Of a DNA stretch of 64,000 nucleotides, positions 17,598-26,186 are shown one piece after another (the stretch's first letter is position 1; each line of letters starts with the position of its first letter). The stretch is from JANNYA01 sp031409855 (GTDB lineage: Bacteria; Pseudomonadota; Gammaproteobacteria; Xanthomonadales; SZUA-5): the NCBI GenBank assembly GCA_031409855.1, contig JANNYA010000199.1, positions 1 to 64,000 of the forward strand, given 5' to 3'. The position numbers and the translations under genes were made by a program. The notes below the pieces were generated by a model, which saw only the letters and a program-made list of their open reading frames with translations, did not search any database and was not told the origin of the DNA.

Positions 17598-20500
17598 ATG
17601 AATAACATGACAAAATCAGCGGCAGGTCTTATTGCCTGTATTATTTTAGCGGGATGCGGAGGTGGCGGATCTGCTGGTTCAAATGACGCACCTGCGTTCG
17701 GCGTAACTGTTCCTAATCCATTGATTGAATTTTTCCCTCTAAAGCCCAGTCTGCTTTCCAACAGAAGTGGGTTCCCGATCGATTTGAATTCGCCCTACTT
17801 CGCGCAACTGAATGTTAAAATTTCCAACGGTAACGGTGCGATAGCGCCTCCTCTGACTATTGTAGATCTGAGGGTAATTGATCTAAATATTGCGTCTATA
17901 GGTCTGCCGGGTTTTACTGGTCGCTTCGTTTCTGCCTGTAATGGCACCGCATCAGGGATAGCGACCTATTTTATACAGTCGGGGGTGAATGCCGGAACTG
18001 CACAGTTTGTTGCCAGTGTCGCCGCACCGCTTACTTCTGGCACGGTTAGCGTCGCTGACGGAAGCTGCAGAACCTCATTACCTGAAGGGTTTCGTACCAT
18101 CTCCAAGACTCTAGATTATCCAATCTTAGTCGGACCAGCACCCTTTGTTCGTCTAGAGGCGGTAGCGGGGCGAACCACGCTTCCAGTAAACACATTTGAT
18201 GTGCCGGCAACGCCTGGCTCTTCTTTTTTGACGCCGGTTGAGGTTACACAGCGATTCGCAACAGGTGTACTTGCGACTGCGGGAACAATAGTCGCTACCG
18301 TCGCGCGTCCAGATATAATCCAACTCTCACCTGCGGATGATCCATTGACTCTCGACAACCCGTTGACGTCGGTTATCGAGAACTACGAACTTGATCAAAA
18401 GGCGGCGCGTGTTGAAATCGACGTAGTTGCCGGTAAGGTACTGTTTTATGTGCATTCTAAGCAACGCCCGGGAACGGCGGTTGTTAAAATAACAGGGAAG
18501 GAATGTCCGGATTGTGTTCCTTTCAGTATTGACCTAAATGTGACTGTTAGTTCCACCGTAGCCGGAATTGCGCAAGTGATTATAACTTCAGACACGCGCG
18601 CGGTTTATGTTGCCAATTCCAGCGCCAATACAGTCTTGCCACTTCAAGCGCGCGCTGTCGACGATGCGGGCGAAGGTGCGCCAGACCCAACAATAGGTGT
18701 CAACAATGTATTGCTGGAAATCGTAAATCCTAGTGGGGAAACGTTGGTCGCAACGGCTGCGTCCGGTGCAGGTGTTGAGGGCACAAGCATCCGCACCCGC
18801 ACGACGCAAAGCATCGCTTCCGCTGTGTTCCGCAGTGCTGCGCGCCAGGGCTTAGTTCAAATCCGAGCAACAACGGATCGATTCGATAACAATGTTGATA
18901 ACGGGATACAAACGCCTATTTCTGCGACCAAAGGTGTCACCGTATCGGACGGTAAGCTTTTCGACATTAAACTTACGGGTTCTGTGCAAGAGGTGCTGAT
19001 CGAGCGACGCTTTATAACCACTGAGTTTCCAGGAACTACCCCCGGATCTGGTGCGCAAAATGGCACGTACGGTGTAGTAATTGGCGCCAGTGCAACCGAT
19101 CGTCAGGGTAATCCAGTGCTGCCTGGAACGGCGATCGAATTTGGCATGGTTGATGCGCCAACTGTGGGTTACCCGAGTGAAGGCCCCGGATTGTTTGAAA
19201 TTGCAGGACTCGACGGCGACCCATTGGAAGGCGGGCAACGTTTCACGGCCCCATCGGGTAGTTTCACTACCGCTGGCGGCGGAGCAGGTCCAAACGACAC
19301 GTTAATTCTGTTTGGCGAGGAATCAAACCCGATCCGAGATCTTGAAAGCGCAAGAAAAGTGGCTCGAATTAATGGCCCTGGTAGTTTGGACATCATTTCG
19401 TCGACCCGTTTTAATCTCAATGACGATACCACCACCGGAATTGCTGTTGATCGTGGTCCCGTGGTTCCCTATGTGATTGGTCGCGCGACGATTGGTAACG
19501 TGACGAACTCCGCCCTAACGAACCAATTTGGTGCCGTTAACACAACGATTAATTATCCAGTTAGTCGTATTGGACATGTATTTGTTCTTTGGGCACGAGG
19601 AATTGGTGACACGCCAGTCGGCCAAACAACTGCTGAGCTCGTGACCGATGCCGACGCAGGTGTATTCCCTGCTGCTGCCGATGCAAAGATGACCGTTGGA
19701 CCCAATTCAATTACTGCCGGTACAGGCAGTCTGGTGCAAATTTGTTTGCGAGACGGCTTCGACAACCCAATTCCTGCGGTTTTTGTACGCTATGGGTTTA
19801 GTAAGGCCATCGGTACAGTGGACGGCGCGACTAACGGAGTAGTGCGCAGTGCAACTGGGCTTAGTGGCTGCACGGTTGCGCTGGTTCGTGCAACTTTGAC
19901 CGAAAATTCTGACGGTACGATCATTTTTTCGGCAATCGGGTTAAGTCAGAATGTAACGATCACGAAGGGCGGTGCTTCTGCACAACTGTTCGCCATTCCT
20001 GGAACCTTAGGTGGCAACGGCGGCAGTGTCACGCTGCGCTTAGTTGATGGCACAGGTGCACCGATTCCCAACGTTCAAATCGCAGGAAAGTGTGATGACA
20101 AGGCTGGGTTGTCTGTTCCGCCTGGTGCTACCAATGCACAAGGTGAGACGAGCGCAACGATCAGCGCGAATCTAAATGCCGCAGGAACAGCAGGAACAGC
20201 AAAGTGCGAGTTTTCAGCATTTGGTTCGATCGCCATCGTAACTTTGAATGGTGTTGATATCTGCACGCAGGGCTTCTCACCGCCTCCGGTTGGCTGCACT
20301 GTCCCAACGCCGGTGGTTTTGCCAAGCACCACTTTAACTGTGCTGCTTCAGAGAGCTACTGGGTTACCTTATGTCGCAGCGACCGGTCCGCAGGTGCAGG
20401 TGATTGGTAACGCCGGGGGGGTTAACTGTGTATCAACGGCACCTACCAACGGTGTATGTCCAAGTCTGTCACCAATTCCGAATGGCACCGTGGTTGCACT

Positions 20501-20672
20501 GACTGCATCGACAGGGATCAATGGTTTACCAAATGCGGCTAGCTTCTGCCGTTGGACTGGTGCACCGGGTTGTTTCGGTTCGCAACCGACGGTTCAGGTC
20601 ACAATGACCGGGAACTTGACGTGTGTTGCGGTATTCTCGGAAACCGGCCCAGCTGGTTGCCCAACGTTCTAG
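17598..20672 (+). CDS. Large lipoprotein with invasin-like Ig repeats
   Basis: An exported 1,024-residue lipoprotein. The lipobox ILAGC is followed by a Gly/Ser-rich linker (GGGGSAGS). The rest is beta-rich and built of Ig-like domains; segments such as ITAGTGSLVQICLRDG and a later GGSVTLRLVDGTGAPIP fit the Big_1/invasin pattern in which one domain repeats along a rod. The C-terminal 100 residues contain Cys pairs and a CRWTGAPGCFG segment. It starts 27 bases after the PilQ stop with GGAG well spaced, and a strong terminator follows, so it belongs to the pil transcript. A role in adhesion or in stabilising the pilus pore is a guess. Confidence 0.75.
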   Translation: MNNMTKSAAGLIACIILAGCGGGGSAGSNDAPAFGVTVPNPLIEFFPLKPSLLSNRSGFPIDLNSPYFAQLNVKISNGNGAIAPPLTIVDLRVIDLNIASIGLPGFTGRFVSACNGTASGIATYFIQSGVNAGTAQFVASVAAPLTSGTVSVADGSCRTSLPEGFRTISKTLDYPILVGPAPFVRLEAVAGRTTLPVNTFDVPATPGSSFLTPVEVTQRFATGVLATAGTIVATVARPDIIQLSPADDPLTLDNPLTSVIENYELDQKAARVEIDVVAGKVLFYVHSKQRPGTAVVKITGKECPDCVPFSIDLNVTVSSTVAGIAQVIITSDTRAVYVANSSANTVLPLQARAVDDAGEGAPDPTIGVNNVLLEIVNPSGETLVATAASGAGVEGTSIRTRTTQSIASAVFRSAARQGLVQIRATTDRFDNNVDNGIQTPISATKGVTVSDGKLFDIKLTGSVQEVLIERRFITTEFPGTTPGSGAQNGTYGVVIGASATDRQGNPVLPGTAIEFGMVDAPTVGYPSEGPGLFEIAGLDGDPLEGGQRFTAPSGSFTTAGGGAGPNDTLILFGEESNPIRDLESARKVARINGPGSLDIISSTRFNLNDDTTTGIAVDRGPVVPYVIGRATIGNVTNSALTNQFGAVNTTINYPVSRIGHVFVLWARGIGDTPVGQTTAELVTDADAGVFPAAADAKMTVGPNSITAGTGSLVQICLRDGFDNPIPAVFVRYGFSKAIGTVDGATNGVVRSATGLSGCTVALVRATLTENSDGTIIFSAIGLSQNVTITKGGASAQLFAIPGTLGGNGGSVTLRLVDGTGAPIPNVQIAGKCDDKAGLSVPPGATNAQGETSATISANLNAAGTAGTAKCEFSAFGSIAIVTLNGVDICTQGFSPPPVGCTVPTPVVLPSTTLTVLLQRATGLPYVAATGPQVQVIGNAGGVNCVSTAPTNGVCPSLSPIPNGTVVALTASTGINGLPNAASFCRWTGAPGCFGSQPTVQVTMTGNLTCVAVFSETGPAGCPTF

Positions 20673-20691
20673 ACAATATCCTATTGCGTTC

Positions 20692-20726
20692 AAAAACAAA
20701 CCCCGCCTTGTGCGGGGTTTGTTTTT
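20692..20726. terminator. Strong bidirectional Rho-independent terminator
   Basis: A perfect 15-base-pair stem (arms 20692-20706 and 20712-20726) with a CTTGT loop, A-rich on the left and T-rich on the right. It sits between the convergent Ig-lipoprotein and PhaB-like genes and can serve both. Confidence 0.9.
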
Positions 20727-20780
20727 GGGGCCAACGCTCCACTTTAAAAGTTGTGAGACGTGGTGCAGCCCGTACAGCTG

Positions 20781-21524
20781 CTACCAACCCATGTAATGCC
20801 CGCCGTTGATTGATAGATTTGCGCCAGTAATCCAGGCCGCTTGTTCATCTACTAAGAAACCCACCGCATAGGCTATTTCATCCGGGCGGCCTAAGCGCCC
20901 GGTTGGTATTTGTGCTTCAATTTTAGCGCGTACTTCTTCAGGTACGGCCATCACCATTTCAGTCGCGACGTATCCCGGCGAAACCGTGTTTACGGTGATA
21001 CCGAACTTGGCGTTTTCTTGTGCCAAAGAAATGGTGAATCCATGCATGCCCGCTTTTGACGCGGCATAGTTCGCTTGACCGTATTGGCCCTTTTGGCCGT
21101 TGATTGAAGCGATTTGAATGATGCGGCCCCATTTGCGGCTGCGCATTGAATCAATGAGTGGCTTGGTGACGTTAAAACACGAATTCAAATTGGTATTGAT
21201 GACTTCTTGCCATTGCAGCGCACTCATGCGGTGAAAAGTCGAGTCTCGCGTGATGCCTGCATTGTTGATCAAGATATCGATCGGTCCCAATTCTTTCTCA
21301 ACTTGACGCACCATCGCCTCGGCTTGATCCACATGGGCCACATCACCGTGGGCAATAGTGAAATCGAAACCTAGTGCCTTTTGCTGCGCTTGCCATTCCT
21401 GCGCGCGCGCTAAATCACGATAATTGGTCGCGACTTTATGGCCCAACTGCGCCATTTTTTGACAAAGCGCGGTGCCAATGCCACCAGTTCCACCGGTGAC
21501 CAATGCTACTTTTGGATTACTCAT
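20781..21524 (-). CDS. phaB: Acetoacetyl-CoA reductase, PhaB-like (copy 1)
   Basis: A 247-residue NADPH-dependent short-chain dehydrogenase predicted to reduce acetoacetyl-CoA to (R)-3-hydroxybutyryl-CoA. The nucleotide loop is TGGTGGIG, NNAG lies at 87-90, and the catalytic Ser140, Tyr153 and Lys157 occur in IASINGQKGQYGQANYAASK, close to the pattern of Cupriavidus PhaB. It has a good AAGGGAGAG site. No phaA or phaC is adjacent, so polyhydroxyalkanoate synthesis cannot be confirmed; FabG-type activity is the alternative. A second PhaB-like gene lies at 34-35 kb. Confidence 0.85.
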   Translation of the reverse strand: MSNPKVALVTGGTGGIGTALCQKMAQLGHKVATNYRDLARAQEWQAQQKALGFDFTIAHGDVAHVDQAEAMVRQVEKELGPIDILINNAGITRDSTFHRMSALQWQEVINTNLNSCFNVTKPLIDSMRSRKWGRIIQIASINGQKGQYGQANYAASKAGMHGFTISLAQENAKFGITVNTVSPGYVATEMVMAVPEEVRAKIEAQIPTGRLGRPDEIAYAVGFLVDEQAAWITGANLSINGGHYMGW

Positions 21525-21707
21525 ATTCGCTCTCCCTTAGGTGAATTTGAAATTACACAACATAAAAAATAGGTAGCCAGTGTGCGCATCACCTGCTTTG
21601 CACATTTAGCCACGCGAGTGTAACGACACGCCGTGCCTGATGTGCGTTCAAATTGAGCGAAAGCTCTAGGAGTCTAAGTTTTTTTGCTTACTGGCTGCGA
21701 AGTTGGG

Positions 21708-23135
21708 TTAGCCCTGCATCGCTTCCAACTCTTTCCCCTTGGTTTCATGCACGTATTTGAGAATGAAAACTATCGAAACCAAGGCGGCAATGGCGTAGAG
21801 CGTGTAAGTGCTGGCGAGGCCGATTTTGATCAATAGGATCGGGAAGGTCATTGTGATTAGAAAGTTCGCCAGCCATTGAAATAGCCCGGCGACCGCAAGC
21901 CCAGAGCCGCGAATCTGATTCGGAAACATTTCACCTAGCATGACCCACATCACCGGGCCCCAGGAAAAATTGAAAAACATCACATAGGCGTTCGCCGCGA
22001 TCAGCGCCGTGGTGCCCATGCCGCCGGAAAGCTGAAGTTTGCCTGCGCCGTCCAATGCGCCGGTTGCAAATGCAGCGGTCATCAGTGCGAGGGTTATCGC
22101 CATGCCGAGCGAGCCGATCAGCAGCAGCGGGCGGCGGCCAATGCGATCAATCAGCGTCATCGATAACAAGCAAGCCCCAACGCTGAGCGCGCCGGAAAGC
22201 ACGTTGATCAGCATCGCGTCGTTTTCAGAAAACCCGACCGCTTGCCACAGCACCGCGCCGTAGTAAAACACGACATTGATGCCGACTAACTGTTGGAACG
22301 TTGCCAAGCCTATGCCCACCCAAACAATCGGGCGAATTTTGCCGGTGCTGCGTTGAATCAAATCAGAAAGGCGGGGCGCATGGTCGTGTTCCAGCGATTT
22401 AGTAATTTCGTCCAACTTAATTTTTGCTTGGCATACGCCGTATAGGCGCGTCAGCACCGCTAAACCTAATTCTTTGCGGCCCTGCGCCACTAAAAAGCGT
22501 GGGCTTTCGGGAATAAACATCAGCGTGATCAAAAACAAGGTGGCGGGAATAATCTGAATCCAAAACATCCAGCGCCAAGCCTCAAAACCCCACCAAAATA
22601 GCTGGGTAGACGAGCCGGCGTATTTAGCCAATAAGTAGTTGCTGACGAACGCGGAAAATAGCCCGGCGATAATGGCAATTTGTTGCACCGAACTCAGCCT
22701 GCCGCGATAGCGCGCCAATGAAACTTCGCTGATATAGGCCGGGGAAATCACACTGGCAGCACCTACGGCTAGCCCACCGAGCACCCGATACAGCACGAAT
22801 TCTAGTGATGAGGCAGAGATTCCTGCGCCCCAGGCGGACACCAGAAAAAATATCGCCGCCACAATCAGCACCCAGCGGCGGCCATAAACATCAGAAAGCC
22901 GACCGGCGAAAAATGCGCCAACCGCGCAACCCAGCAGCATCGAAGAAACGTTGAAACCGGTGCCCATTGAATCCGAGTTGAATGCCAGTTTTAAGCCATC
23001 AACGGTTCCATTGATCACGCCGCTGTCAAAGCCAAATAAAAAGCCGCCGATGGTGGCGACACAGCTAATCAAAATAATAAAGAAGTTGTTGGCTGCGCCA
23101 TCGCCGTGGCTGTGCGCTTTCGTTGCTGTGGTCAT
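21708..23135 (-). CDS. Sugar porter, major facilitator superfamily
   Basis: A 12-helix inner-membrane transporter of 475 residues. Sugar-porter family signatures are clear: GRLSDVYGRRW, RVLGGLAVGAASV followed by SPAYISEV and RYRGRL, and PESPRFL after helix six. These proteins usually take up hexoses or pentoses by proton symport; the substrate here cannot be read. The ATG at 23135 has an AAGGCA site and avoids 30 extra hydrophilic residues of the longer frame. It is divergent from ppc with a 208-base gap. Confidence 0.9.
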   Translation of the reverse strand: MTTATKAHSHGDGAANNFFIILISCVATIGGFLFGFDSGVINGTVDGLKLAFNSDSMGTGFNVSSMLLGCAVGAFFAGRLSDVYGRRWVLIVAAIFFLVSAWGAGISASSLEFVLYRVLGGLAVGAASVISPAYISEVSLARYRGRLSSVQQIAIIAGLFSAFVSNYLLAKYAGSSTQLFWWGFEAWRWMFWIQIIPATLFLITLMFIPESPRFLVAQGRKELGLAVLTRLYGVCQAKIKLDEITKSLEHDHAPRLSDLIQRSTGKIRPIVWVGIGLATFQQLVGINVVFYYGAVLWQAVGFSENDAMLINVLSGALSVGACLLSMTLIDRIGRRPLLLIGSLGMAITLALMTAAFATGALDGAGKLQLSGGMGTTALIAANAYVMFFNFSWGPVMWVMLGEMFPNQIRGSGLAVAGLFQWLANFLITMTFPILLIKIGLASTYTLYAIAALVSIVFILKYVHETKGKELEAMQG

Positions 23136-23343
23136 GGGATGCCTTGAATTTGGGATCGGTATGTATTTTGTGCCCAACTGAAATGGCAGCAAGATTTCTG
23201 CATTCTGACGCAGCTGTCTGTGCAATTAAGAAATTCGCACTCCGCTGCATTCGTATTCATAGCGCAAAAATCGTCAGCTTCGATTTCACACTCCGCGATT
23301 TTTGCGACACACTTGGCGCTTCCGTGGCCGCCTGTGACTGCTT

Positions 23344-26127
23344 GTGAATCAACCCAATAATCGTCATGAAGAACTAATACATGCGCAGCCGCGTCAAGTA
23401 GATTTTGCGCCGGTGGATGCGCCGCTGCGCGAAGATGTCAGTCGACTCGGGCAGCTGATTGGCGAAGTGCTTATCGATCAAGATGGCCCGGAGTTGCTAG
23501 CGCGCGTGGAGCGCGTGCGTAAATTGGCGATTGCGCGGCGCGAGGGCAGGGTGGATTTGGCACAGCTACAGCAGGTTTTGAGCGAGCTTTCATTGACCGA
23601 AATTGAGCCGCTGGTGCGCGCTTTTGGCGTGTATTTCCAAAGCGTCAATGTCGCCGAACGTTTGCACCGGGTGCGTCGGCGTCTAGACTATCAGCGTGCT
23701 GGCGCAGCGCCACAGCCGGGCGGTTTGCACGCCACCTTGCTCGCGCTGAAGGAGGCAGGTGTCAGCGTCACTGAGCTGGGTGGTTTGCTCGGCCAGCTGT
23801 TGATTGAGCCGGTGTTTACCGCGCACCCGACCGAAGCCACGCGCCGCACGATGCTAGAGAAAGAACACGCGGTTGTGCGCGCGTTGATGGTCGCGGTGGA
23901 AAAACGTTTGACACCGAGGGAAGCAGCATCACTGACCGAGCGTCTGCGCTTAAATTTGACCACGGCTTGGCAAACTGCTGAGCATTCTGCCGAACGTCCA
24001 ACCGTCGCTGACGAACTCAACCACGTTAGTTTCTATTTGACCGATGTGTTGTATCGGGTGGTGCCGAACTATTTTGCGGAGTTCGAGTACGCCTTGAGCG
24101 CGGTTTATGGCGCTGAAAGTGCGGCGCTGTTGCCATTGGCGGCACATCTGCAGTTTGCGCTGTGGGTCGGCGGCGATATGGATGGCAACCCGAATGTGGG
24201 TGCGGCGACGATTGCAGCCAGTTTGGCGCATCTGCGTGGCCTAATTTTGGAGCGCTACCGCGCGGAAGTGCTGACGTTGGCGCGGATTTTGAGCCAATCG
24301 AGCGAGCGCGTCGAGGTCGATCCGGCCTTGCTTGCGCGCGTTGCGCACTATCGTGTACTGCTGCCGCGCGCCTCGGTGAATTTGAACACGCGCTATGGCG
24401 ATATGCCGTATCGGCAACTGCTGCTCTTGATCGCGGCGCGGCTACATAACTCGCAAAAGGCGCGCTTGCCGGGCTATTTGAACGCGGAAGAATTTGGCGA
24501 TGACTTGCGCTTGATTGAAGCCAGCCTGCGTCGGCATCACGGCGCACATGCCGGTTTGTATCCGCTGGCGCAATTGCAGCGGCGGCTAGATTGCTTTGGT
24601 TTTCACTTTGCTAGGCTGGATCAACGGCAAGACTCGCGCGTGCACGCGCGCGCCCTTGCGGAGCTGTTGACTGATCCCGATTGGCCGACGCGCAGCGCTG
24701 CGGAACGCACAGTCGTGTTAAACGCGGTGCTGGCAGGCAAACGCAGTCTACGTCGGCCGGTCGCAGAACCTGCGCGTGGCGTGGTGGCGGTGTTTAAAAG
24801 CTTGAGCCAGCAGCGCAAACAATTTGGCGCGGCGGCGCTTGGCCCCTACATTATTAGTATGACGCGCAATGTCAGCGATGTGCTGAGCGTGCTGGCGCTG
24901 GCCGAATGTGGCGCACGCGGCAGCGCCGGTGCAATTGATGTGGTGCCGCTGTTTGAAACGGTGGACGACTTACGTAACGCCAGTGATGTGCTTGGGCAAC
25001 TGTTCGATGACGCGCACTATCGCCGCCACTTAGCGGCGCGTGGCGATCAGCAAATGGTGATGTTAGGTTATTCCGATAGCAGTAAAGACGGCGGCTTGAT
25101 GGCCTCGCGCTGGGCGCTGCAGCGCGCGCAGGTGGAGTTAATGGAGTTGGCGCAGCGTGCGGGCATCGCGCTAACGTTTTTTCATGGACGCGGCGGTTCC
25201 GTCAGCCGTGGCGGTGGCAAAACCGAGCGCGCGGTAAACGCGGCACCCCGAGGTTCGGTGCAGGGCCGATTGCGCTTGACTGAGCAAGGCGAGGTGATCC
25301 ATCGAAAGTACGGCATGCGCGCCCTGGCGGTGCGTAATTTAGAACAGGCAACCTCGGCGGTAGTACGTGCGACTTTGCGTCCACGCCCGCCCGAACCTAG
25401 GGAAAACAAATGGCGCGAAATGATCGCGTTTATGAGCGATGCCAGCAGTGCCAGCTATCGCGCCCTGGTTTATGGCGAAACAGCTGCGGCGCTACCCGCG
25501 CAAATTGCGCTTGAACGGGCAAATTTTGTTGACTATTTTCGGCTAGCCACACCCATTGATGTGATTGAACGCATGCGCATCGGATCGCGGCCGGCGCGGC
25601 GTGGCGGCGGTGGCCTGGAAAATCTGCGCGCGATTCCCTGGGTGTTTGGCTGGGCGCAAACGCGCTGCGGTTTGAGTGCGTGGTACGGTGTTGGTGCCGG
25701 GTTGCAGGCTGGAATCGCGCAATTTGGCCTGCCCGCCGTGCGCGAAATGGCGCGTGATTGGGCGTTTTTTGACACCTTGATTGACGATGTCGAAATGGTT
25801 TTGGCGAAGGCAGACATCGACATTGCGCGCGTTTACTCAGAGCTTTCCGGGAAACTACATGAGCAGTTTTTTCCACGCATCGCTGGAGAATTTGAGCTGA
25901 CTTTGCGCAGCGTTTTGGCAATCAAGGACGCCAGTGAAGTGCTAAGCGCCGATCGCCGTTTGGCCCTTTCGATCCGCTTGCGCAACCCTTATGTCGACCC
26001 GCTCAGCCTGATGCAGGTGGATTTACTGAAGCGCTGGCGCGCCGCTGGGCGCCCTGAGGACGAATTGTTTCGGGGTTTGTTGAGTACCGTCAACGGCATT
26101 GCGCAGGGTTTGCAGAATACGGGTTGA
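23344..26127 (+). CDS. ppc: Phosphoenolpyruvate carboxylase
   Basis: A 927-residue cytoplasmic enzyme that fixes bicarbonate onto PEP to give oxaloacetate, refilling the citrate cycle. Both active-site signatures are present: VFTAHPTEATRRTM with His161 and VMLGYSDSSKDGG with Lys581, followed by FFHGRGGSVSRGGG, the loop that binds PEP. The length matches the family. The start is GTG; the 5' region has no strong ribosome binding site. A terminator follows at once. Confidence 0.96.
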   Translation: MNQPNNRHEELIHAQPRQVDFAPVDAPLREDVSRLGQLIGEVLIDQDGPELLARVERVRKLAIARREGRVDLAQLQQVLSELSLTEIEPLVRAFGVYFQSVNVAERLHRVRRRLDYQRAGAAPQPGGLHATLLALKEAGVSVTELGGLLGQLLIEPVFTAHPTEATRRTMLEKEHAVVRALMVAVEKRLTPREAASLTERLRLNLTTAWQTAEHSAERPTVADELNHVSFYLTDVLYRVVPNYFAEFEYALSAVYGAESAALLPLAAHLQFALWVGGDMDGNPNVGAATIAASLAHLRGLILERYRAEVLTLARILSQSSERVEVDPALLARVAHYRVLLPRASVNLNTRYGDMPYRQLLLLIAARLHNSQKARLPGYLNAEEFGDDLRLIEASLRRHHGAHAGLYPLAQLQRRLDCFGFHFARLDQRQDSRVHARALAELLTDPDWPTRSAAERTVVLNAVLAGKRSLRRPVAEPARGVVAVFKSLSQQRKQFGAAALGPYIISMTRNVSDVLSVLALAECGARGSAGAIDVVPLFETVDDLRNASDVLGQLFDDAHYRRHLAARGDQQMVMLGYSDSSKDGGLMASRWALQRAQVELMELAQRAGIALTFFHGRGGSVSRGGGKTERAVNAAPRGSVQGRLRLTEQGEVIHRKYGMRALAVRNLEQATSAVVRATLRPRPPEPRENKWREMIAFMSDASSASYRALVYGETAAALPAQIALERANFVDYFRLATPIDVIERMRIGSRPARRGGGGLENLRAIPWVFGWAQTRCGLSAWYGVGAGLQAGIAQFGLPAVREMARDWAFFDTLIDDVEMVLAKADIDIARVYSELSGKLHEQFFPRIAGEFELTLRSVLAIKDASEVLSADRRLALSIRLRNPYVDPLSLMQVDLLKRWRAAGRPEDELFRGLLSTVNGIAQGLQNTG

Positions 26128-26151
26128 GGGCGTTTTGGTGCTTAAAAAATG

Positions 26152-26181
26152 AAAAAAGCCCGGAATAACCCGGGCTTTTTT
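26152..26181. terminator. Rho-independent terminator between ppc and the subtilase
   Basis: A 12-base-pair stem (arms AAAAAAGCCCGG and its complement) with an AATAAC loop and T run. It lies between convergent genes and can act in both directions. Confidence 0.9.
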
Positions 26182-26186
26182 TTCAA

